NCBI RefSeq assembly: GCF_023206215.1
Contig: NZ_CP065800.1
Span: 372,001 to 436,000, forward strand
Length of the DNA stretch: 64,000 nt
Direction of reading: 5' to 3'
DNA from: Butyrivibrio fibrisolvens
GTDB taxonomy: Bacteria; Bacillota; Clostridia; Lachnospirales; Lachnospiraceae
Shown: in pieces, positions 58,865 to 64,000 of the stretch
Numbering within the stretch: the stretch's first letter is position 1
How the letters are laid out: every line of letters starts with the position of its first letter
The notes under the pieces: model-generated
What the model was told of the DNA's origin: nothing
Seen by the model: only the letters and a program-made list of their open reading frames with translations
The model's database searches: none
Program-made: the position numbers and the translations under genes

Positions 58865-60223
58865 TTATAGCGACTGATCGATTGCCATCCTCTTTTTGAA
58901 GTACCTATACCTCATCCAGGCTGTGATTCCGCTTATCGCCCATACGATTCCGACAGACCACCATATTCCCCACAGGCCGATTGCAGGGATTGCTGTCAGC
59001 ATGAAGGGAACTGTAAATCTTCCAAAGACTTCTACTATTCCATTAAATAGGGCAAAAAAGGAATCTCCAAGACCGTTCAATACGCCTCTTACAACATAGA
59101 TCATTCCAAGCATCACATAAAAAAAGCTTGTTATCTTGAGGGCCTTCGCACCCATAACAATAACTGGTTCGTCTTCAACGAATAGCCTTATCATATACTC
59201 GCCGAAAAGCTGTATTATAGGCAGCATCAGTACTGAGAAGATGAACATAAGCAAAAGGCCTTTGTGGTAGCCTTCTGTAATCCTCTTTTTCTTGCCTGCT
59301 CCGTAGTTCTGGCCGGTAAAGGTTGAAAGGGCTGCACCAAGTGTCTGGTAGGGCTGGTGGATTATCTGCTCGATTCTGCTTGTAGCTGTGAATGCGGCAA
59401 CAGCTATTTTGCCATAAGAATTAACAACCTTCTGAAGGGCCATACATGATATTGCGATCAGGGAAAACTGGAGTGACAGTGGAATTCCTAGTTTGAGAAC
59501 TTTAATGGAAATCTGCGTGTCATACTTCATATCATCTCTTGTCATATGGAAGTATTCGTTTCTTGCTATCGCATATAAAAGGCAGCTGATGCCTGATATA
59601 AACTGAGAGATCACAGTTGCAATACCTGCGCCTGCTACACTCATATGCAGTCCGCATACGAAAAGTACGTCAAGACCAGTATTCAGAATACATGAAAAGA
59701 CAAGAAAATAAAGGGGAGTCTTGGAGTCTCCCAGTGCTCTAAGCATTGAAGATGCATAGTTATATAGTGATACAAAGATAAGACCAACACACATGATCTG
59801 CATGTAGAGAACTGCATCACCCATGATATCGTCCGGTGTTCCCAAAAGAGCTAATGTGGGTCCTGCCAGAAAGAAGGCACAGATTCCCACGATCAGAGGA
59901 AATACCAGCATTATATAACCTGTATTTACGATACAGGACTTTATTTCTTCTACATTTCCTTTTCCAAAAAACTGTGATGTTATGATTCCGCCGCCGCTGC
60001 CAATACCATTGCAGAGCGCGAAAAACAGAAACGTTACAGATCCTGTTGCACCTATCGCTGCCAGGGCATCTGCTCCTACGAATTGTCCCACGATAATAGA
60101 ATCCACCAGGTTGTAAAGCTGCTGGAACAGATTACCGATGAGCATGGGTATCGAAAATTGTATTATAAGTGCGACCGGATTACCCTCGGTCATGTTTAAG
60201 ATTGATGTTTTTTGATTTTTCAC
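58865..60223 (-). CDS. MATE-family multidrug exporter
   Basis: Twelve-helix Na+/H+ antiporter of the MatE type. MTEGNPVALIIQFSIPMLIGNLFQQLYNLVDSIIVGQFVG is the family opening. Both halves show the expected Gly/Pro-rich helices (ALGDSKTPLYF; GIVWAISGITAWMRYRYF). A GTG start at 60223 has GAGG six bases upstream and is preferred; an ATG 45 bases further up has no site. 452 aa is normal. The 3' end abuts the decayed transporter gene. Substrate unknown. Confidence 0.92.
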   Translation of the reverse strand: MKNQKTSILNMTEGNPVALIIQFSIPMLIGNLFQQLYNLVDSIIVGQFVGADALAAIGATGSVTFLFFALCNGIGSGGGIITSQFFGKGNVEEIKSCIVNTGYIMLVFPLIVGICAFFLAGPTLALLGTPDDIMGDAVLYMQIMCVGLIFVSLYNYASSMLRALGDSKTPLYFLVFSCILNTGLDVLFVCGLHMSVAGAGIATVISQFISGISCLLYAIARNEYFHMTRDDMKYDTQISIKVLKLGIPLSLQFSLIAISCMALQKVVNSYGKIAVAAFTATSRIEQIIHQPYQTLGAALSTFTGQNYGAGKKKRITEGYHKGLLLMFIFSVLMLPIIQLFGEYMIRLFVEDEPVIVMGAKALKITSFFYVMLGMIYVVRGVLNGLGDSFFALFNGIVEVFGRFTVPFMLTAIPAIGLWGIWWSVGIVWAISGITAWMRYRYFKKRMAIDQSL

Positions 60224-60270
60224 TTTAGACCTCGTTTCTTTCAATCTAAAGTTTATATGAGTGGGCAAAG

Positions 60271-60309
60271 AAAAACCAGCAACTTTTTATCATATGTTGC
60301 CGGTTTTTT
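60271..60309. terminator. Terminator between SEDS and MATE genes
   Basis: AAAACCAGCAAC pairs with GTTGCCGGTTTT around a 12-nt A/T loop, with T-runs on both strands. It lies in the 110-bp gap, so the SEDS gene and the MATE gene are separate transcripts. Confidence 0.8.
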
Positions 60310-60333
60310 ATCATTTTGGGTGAAGTTTGAGTT

Positions 60334-61749
60334 TTATAATAATCTATAGTCTACTGATACGTGTTTTGGATAGATACTCTTGTATTTGTATATGCTAAGA
60401 ACTATTCCTATTAGTATATACGTAACTATGATATAACTTCCGCCGGAAGACATAAGTGGCAGGAATGTTCTTGAAGGCGGGAACCATCCAAGATTTTGAA
60501 AGATGTTGATAAAAGTAGTTACAAGAAGCACCATTCCGCAGCCGCATCCCATGAGCATTCCAAGCTGATTCTTCTGCTTAAGTGATATTCCAAAGACTAT
60601 CGCAATAAGAGCTGCAAGTGCGCATGCAATAAGTATTCCTGCGATCAGCCCGTATGTAATTGATATATATGAAAGAACGTATGCTGAGTTATATTCAGGT
60701 ATTGTAATACTTGCATCTACTCCGTTACTTCCATAGAGTCTGCAGGATGCTGCTACATTTCTTAATACATTAGTAAGATAATTTGCTTCGCCGCTGCCTG
60801 TAAAAAAGGCTACGAGTCTTGCCTTCTGATAATCTGCTAATCCATTTCCAAAGAACATGACTATGGATCCGATCACCGGAAGTCCTACAAATACGCCCCA
60901 TATTGATGCTATTGCTATAGGATTTGAAACCTTGAACCAGCCTTTTGCTATTGCAATCGTAAGTAGTGTAAGCATTGATATCAGCATCATAAGAGCTGTT
61001 ACAAGTGCTGGCATCTGCATTACAAGAAAAACAGGGACGATCATCCAGAAAAGTATCTTAATAAAATCAAATACTGCGCTATGTTTTTTTATTGAAAACT
61101 TATTCCTTTTGATTGAAGAATCACTTTCATCAAGGCCATTGCCAGATATATCCTTACCTGCTTGAATGCTTACATTCCTGTATTTATAAAGTATACCTGC
61201 AAACACAGGTACATACAGCATCATCACCGCTTCAACATTAATATCTATAAAGAAAGCTCTGACCCATAACTGAGCTCCGTTAATGTATGTTCCAAACATT
61301 CTTGCATAGATACAAAGACCAATCAGACAAAGAGCAATCAATTTTGAAAATCTTGCAACATGCGTATAATCAACAAAATATATTGCAAGCATTACAAGAA
61401 AACCTGCTCCAAACATGATCATTGTTTTACTGGACTGGTTATAAACACTACCTTCAGCACCGCTTGCGATTGCAAAGTGTATAAGCGCTGCAGCAATACT
61501 TATAACAAATACAAGAGCTATCATCCCCCACGCAATACTAGGTCTGTGAACTCTATCTAGTGCAATTCCGGTTTCTATGGGATCTCCCATATCCTTTACT
61601 GCCGCCCTTACAGCTTCATCCTTATCCATTCCGCTTGCGATATTGTCATTAATCTGGTCTTCCAGGTGGTCACGCAGTTCTCTCTCAACATATGGTCTTA
61701 CGTTCTTACACCGGATCTGTTCTATTACTGCCTTTAAATATTCTTCCAT
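60334..61749 (-). CDS. SEDS (FtsW/RodA/SpoVE-like) protein with N-terminal HAAS-type domain
   Basis: Residues 1-70 form a cytosolic helical domain (YVERELRDHLEDQINDNIASGMDKDEAVRAAVKDMGDP) of the kind found before many membrane proteins controlled by PadR. About ten membrane helices follow, with YQKARLVAFF and LPLMSSGGSYIIVTYILIG as in FtsW/RodA. In the loop where active SEDS enzymes have PE-x3-D-FIF, this one reads PEYNSAYVLSYISITYG, with Ala where the catalytic Asp lies. So glycosyltransferase activity is doubtful. GGAGG precedes ATG. Its ATG lies 2 bp after the padR stop, so the two are co-transcribed. Confidence 0.85.
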   Translation of the reverse strand: MEEYLKAVIEQIRCKNVRPYVERELRDHLEDQINDNIASGMDKDEAVRAAVKDMGDPIETGIALDRVHRPSIAWGMIALVFVISIAAALIHFAIASGAEGSVYNQSSKTMIMFGAGFLVMLAIYFVDYTHVARFSKLIALCLIGLCIYARMFGTYINGAQLWVRAFFIDINVEAVMMLYVPVFAGILYKYRNVSIQAGKDISGNGLDESDSSIKRNKFSIKKHSAVFDFIKILFWMIVPVFLVMQMPALVTALMMLISMLTLLTIAIAKGWFKVSNPIAIASIWGVFVGLPVIGSIVMFFGNGLADYQKARLVAFFTGSGEANYLTNVLRNVAASCRLYGSNGVDASITIPEYNSAYVLSYISITYGLIAGILIACALAALIAIVFGISLKQKNQLGMLMGCGCGMVLLVTTFINIFQNLGWFPPSRTFLPLMSSGGSYIIVTYILIGIVLSIYKYKSIYPKHVSVDYRLL

Positions 61750-61750
61750 T

Positions 61751-62080
61751 TCAAGCCTCCATTACAAGTACGTTACAAACCGCTTTCTGATAGGTGTTCC
61801 ATTCCTGAGTCTTTTCTTCAAGCTTTTTTTTACCTTGTTTGGTAAGGCTGTAATACTTCCTGACTTTGCCAAGAGCTTCCTGCTCATATACCGTAACGAA
61901 ATTATTCTCTTCAAGGTTATGAAGAAGAGGGTAAAGAGTGCCTGCCTTAAGCTCAAATATATTCTGAGATTTCTTGCGAAGAGTGTCGATCATCTCGTAG
62001 CCGTACATGTCCTTCTCAGACAAGAGTTTTAAGATCAGCATAGTCATGCTTCCGGAAATTAAAGATTTATCAATAGCCAT
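61751..62080 (-). CDS. PadR-family transcriptional regulator
   Basis: 109-residue winged-helix repressor: MAIDKSLISGSMTMLILKLLSEKDMYGYEMIDTLRKKS, then FELKAGTLYPLLHNLEENNFVTVYEQEALGKVRKYYSLTKQGKKKL. This is the standard PadR core with a short C-terminal dimer helix. AAGGAGG precedes ATG. It is followed by the SEDS gene and preceded by a strong 59-bp dyad that is its probable operator, so it likely represses its own operon until an envelope-active compound binds. Confidence 0.93.
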   Translation of the reverse strand: MAIDKSLISGSMTMLILKLLSEKDMYGYEMIDTLRKKSQNIFELKAGTLYPLLHNLEENNFVTVYEQEALGKVRKYYSLTKQGKKKLEEKTQEWNTYQKAVCNVLVMEA

Positions 62081-62127
62081 AGTGTCCTCCTTGTTGTAGT
62101 TATCTGAAATGTTTAGTTTTTATAAAA

Positions 62128-62186
62128 TATATAGGCCGCCGATATAGTGTGTAGATTATCTATATACTATATCGGCAGCCTATATA
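62128..62186 (-). promoter_or_regulatory. Large dyad upstream of padR
   Basis: TATATAGGC.GCCGATATAGT on the left and ACTATATCGGC.GCCTATATA on the right pair across 17 bp. It overlaps the expected padR promoter, with the start codon 48 bp away. PadR proteins usually bind shorter dyads, so this could be two overlapping operators or the stem of a leader RNA. Confidence 0.65.
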
Positions 62187-62221
62187 TGTCAACTATTTTA
62201 TTCAGCATCAGATAAACATCT

Positions 62222-62484
62222 AAAAAACGAACAGGGTCCCAGGTATTTCTACCCGGGACCCTGCTGCTATCTTTATAGCAAAACTTCTGACTCGAGCATT
62301 TCCCCAAATGCTCATCCCCACTTTTTCCACACTTACGGATGTGAACTAATTCATCTGACTTTACTTAAGATAGTAAGTCTTTCAGTTTTCGGATTAGCCT
62401 CTTATGAAGGCTACTCCAATGAACCGTTAATAATAAATTTCTTGGGTGATTTACTATTACGTTTCACTTATTTGCAGCAGGCAC
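62222..62484 (-). ncRNA. Candidate structured RNA ending in a strong terminator
   Basis: On the minus strand an end-closing helix pairs CCTGCTGC (near 62481) with GCAGCAGG. Inside, several hairpins follow: GGA.TAGCC/GGCTA.TCC, GACTT.CT/AGTA.AAGTC, CACA/TGTG, and GAGCATTT/AAATGCTC. The 3' end is the terminator CAGGGTCCC/GGGACCCTG plus a T-run, which shares bases with the closing helix. No reading frame is present. CATTAT at 62491-62496 is a weak -10. It could be a 6S-like or other small RNA, or a riboswitch-like leader of padR, but neither consensus was confirmed. Confidence 0.4.
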
Positions 62485-62822
62485 AAAGCTATAATGTCAT
62501 TGCTTTTCGGTCCTTCTAAGCGCCGGCTACATGTTCACTATACAATGACTAAAAATGTCTATCTCAATTTTCTGACGAAATGCACGTTTCACCCGACGAA
62601 CTGCATAAAATGCGATATATCGTCATACTATTCGAAATATCATTTATGCGCAATCATCCAATCAAATCCTTATTAACTCTATGTTTATCACGTATTGTAT
62701 ATGTTTTAACGTTTTTTAAGCAAATATTTTGACGCTCTATTTACGTTATAACGTACGGTTTTTCCGATGAAATGCACCATAAATGTACTCAAATGCCCAA
62801 ATCAAAACTCAAACTGACATAT

Positions 62823-62841
62823 TGTATACACAAAGTATACA
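62823..62841. promoter_or_regulatory. Perfect palindromic operator before last gene
   Basis: TGTATAC-ACAAA-GTATACA is an exact 7+5+7 inverted repeat, 52 bp before the start codon, near A/T-rich promoter-like sequence (GATAAT at 62845-62850 region). The rest of the gap from 62497 to 62822 shows no recognised feature. Confidence 0.6.
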
Positions 62842-62892
62842 TGTGATAATTAATATCAATTAAATTGAATATATAGGAAGGAGATACTTTTT

Positions 62893-64000
62893 ATGGGGAA
62901 CTATCGTAACTTCACTCTGACTACGTACTTCGTAGCTCAGGCAACTGCTACTATCACAGAAGAAGATCTTGAGAAGCAGCTTTCTTTTATACTTAAGCAC
63001 ATAAGACTTGATAAAGTATACCTTGAGCCATGGCGCGGTCTTATGGCTTCGCATGAACAGGTAGAGATGTGCAAGAGAGTATTTGAAAGACACGGAATCA
63101 AAGTCTCAGGCGGGATCACTACTGTAATCCCAACTCCCGAAGGAGACAAAGAAAAGGCCAGGCTTTTTGACACTTTCTGTTATAACGATCCCAAGATGAG
63201 AGCAAAGCTCAGGGAAGTAACAAGCTTTTTAGGGGCTCATTTTGACGAATTTATAATAGATGATTTCTTCTTTACTAACTGCATGTGTCCGGAATGTGTT
63301 AAAGAAAAAAATGCCTTTAATAAGTCTCATGGCATAGAAAGCGGATGGCAGGAATACAGACTTGATCTTCTAAAGAGAATCAGCAAAGAAGATATAATAG
63401 CTCCTGCAAGAAAAGAAAATCCGAACATCAAGATCACTATCAAATATCCCAACTGGGCAGAAAGCTACCAGGAAACAGGCTATAACCCTAAAGAACAGCG
63501 CGAGCTTTTTGATAACATCTACACAGGAACAGAGACTAGAGATCCTGTATCAACTGATCAGCACCTGCCAAGGTACCTTAGCTACAGCCTCATGACCTAT
63601 TTTGAGAACATGTGGCCAGGTCATAACGGTGGCGGCTGGTTTGATACTTTTGATATGCATATCACAGAGCATTATCTTGAACAGGCTTACCTCACAGCCT
63701 TCTCACAGCCAAAAGAACTGATGCTCTTCTGTTTCCAGTCAATATATGACAATATGTTCACGCCGTCCCTTGGATTCCAGCTTGATAAGCTTGATGATGT
63801 TATGGACAAGGCCGGAAAACCTGTTGGAATCACCTGTTATCTTCCTGACAACTGCCAGGGCGAAGACAATATTCAGGACTTCCTTGGAATGGCGGGTCTT
63901 CCTATAGTATGCAGTCCATATTTTCCGGACAAAGAAGATCAGATCATGCTCACAAGATCGTCAGCATATGATCCCGATATTATTGAAAAGCTTGAAAAGT
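62893..64000 (+). CDS. Unidentified, probably TIM-barrel protein, 3' end outside window
   Basis: ATG at 62893 has AGGAAGGAG nine bases upstream. 369 codons are open to the window edge. The chain begins MGNYRNFTLTTYFVAQATAT with no signal peptide. Alternating strands and helices fit a (beta/alpha)8 barrel: KVYLEPWRG, IKVSGGITTVIPTP, DEFIIDDFFFTNCMCPECV, IKITIKYPNWAES, NGGGWFDTFD, ELMLFCFQ. The double Asp in IIDDFFF and the Glu in YLEPW could be catalytic or substrate contacts as in glycoside hydrolases, but no family can be named. The 7+5+7 dyad upstream suggests sugar- or ligand-responsive control. Confidence 0.75.
   Translation, partial: MGNYRNFTLTTYFVAQATATITEEDLEKQLSFILKHIRLDKVYLEPWRGLMASHEQVEMCKRVFERHGIKVSGGITTVIPTPEGDKEKARLFDTFCYNDPKMRAKLREVTSFLGAHFDEFIIDDFFFTNCMCPECVKEKNAFNKSHGIESGWQEYRLDLLKRISKEDIIAPARKENPNIKITIKYPNWAESYQETGYNPKEQRELFDNIYTGTETRDPVSTDQHLPRYLSYSLMTYFENMWPGHNGGGWFDTFDMHITEHYLEQAYLTAFSQPKELMLFCFQSIYDNMFTPSLGFQLDKLDDVMDKAGKPVGITCYLPDNCQGEDNIQDFLGMAGLPIVCSPYFPDKEDQIMLTRSSAYDPDIIEKLEK

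Noticed and set aside
62222..62484. SRP RNA, tmRNA or RNase P RNA
   Set aside because: None of their signature sequences (SRP GGAAG tetraloop region, tmRNA tRNA-like ends, RNase P CRIV/CRV) is present.

Overview
The window looks like chromosomal DNA of a rumen- or gut-type Lachnospiraceae, closest in character to Butyrivibrio or Pseudobutyrivibrio. This is inferred from gene content, not from a marker gene: a type III glutamine synthetase, a lipoprotein GH10 xylanase, an ammonium transporter fused to a PII domain, low-GC Firmicutes codon use and strong AGGAGG-type ribosome binding sites. There is no rRNA operon, CRISPR array or intact insertion sequence. One tRNA gene, tRNA-Ser(CGA), is present.

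Layout. 1-4300: dnaX (cut by the window edge), 6-phosphofructokinase and purF, all on the minus strand. 4300-5900: a large palindromic repeat and a scar where a sugar transporter and an esterase are both truncated at one junction. 6-7.4 kb: xylanase. 7.4-19.9 kb: a nitrogen-assimilation block (asnB, gltD, gltB, then divergently glnN and amt-PII) whose leaders contain promoter-proximal terminators, suggesting control by attenuation or antitermination. 20-21.9 kb: a secreted two-domain protein, tRNA-Ser and a small gene. 22-27.7 kb: a jetABC (MukBEF/Wadjet-like) SMC operon with no jetD beside it. 27.7-36.3 kb: a secreted transglutaminase-like protein, then a Ser/Thr kinase-FHA-HTH-TPR signalling cluster and a lipoprotein. 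36.3-41.9 kb: proA, a Lon-like AAA+ protein without a protease domain, a coiled-coil protein and a radical SAM protein. 42-47 kb: exonuclease III, a phosphoesterase and a DUF975-response regulator-histidine kinase operon preceded by an OmpR-type direct repeat. 47-49.4 kb: an amino-acid ABC transporter whose binding domain appears circularly permuted and fused to the permease. 49.6-55 kb: mnmA, cysteine desulfurase, metY and a divergent LysR regulator. 55-60.3 kb: a small membrane protein, a nucleoside phosphorylase, two acetyltransferases, a decayed transporter and a MATE exporter. 60.3-62.5 kb: a PadR-controlled SEDS-family protein that lacks the catalytic Asp, and a possible structured RNA. 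62.9 kb to the end: an unidentified, probably TIM-barrel, protein cut by the window edge.

The most unusual non-coding signal is a family of three ~275-336 bp palindromes (4314-4649, 39221-39540, 43741-44015). Their core is conserved, while their outer arms differ between copies but stay complementary within each copy. One copy carries an inserted member of a second, 38-nt hairpin repeat family, which also occurs at 21.5 kb and as a tandem pair at 55.0 kb. Several regulatory palindromes (upstream of padR, in the metY/lysR gap, before the last gene) and the nitrogen-gene leaders are the other signals that the coding annotation does not explain. All calls come from reading the sequence; no database search or folding programme was run.
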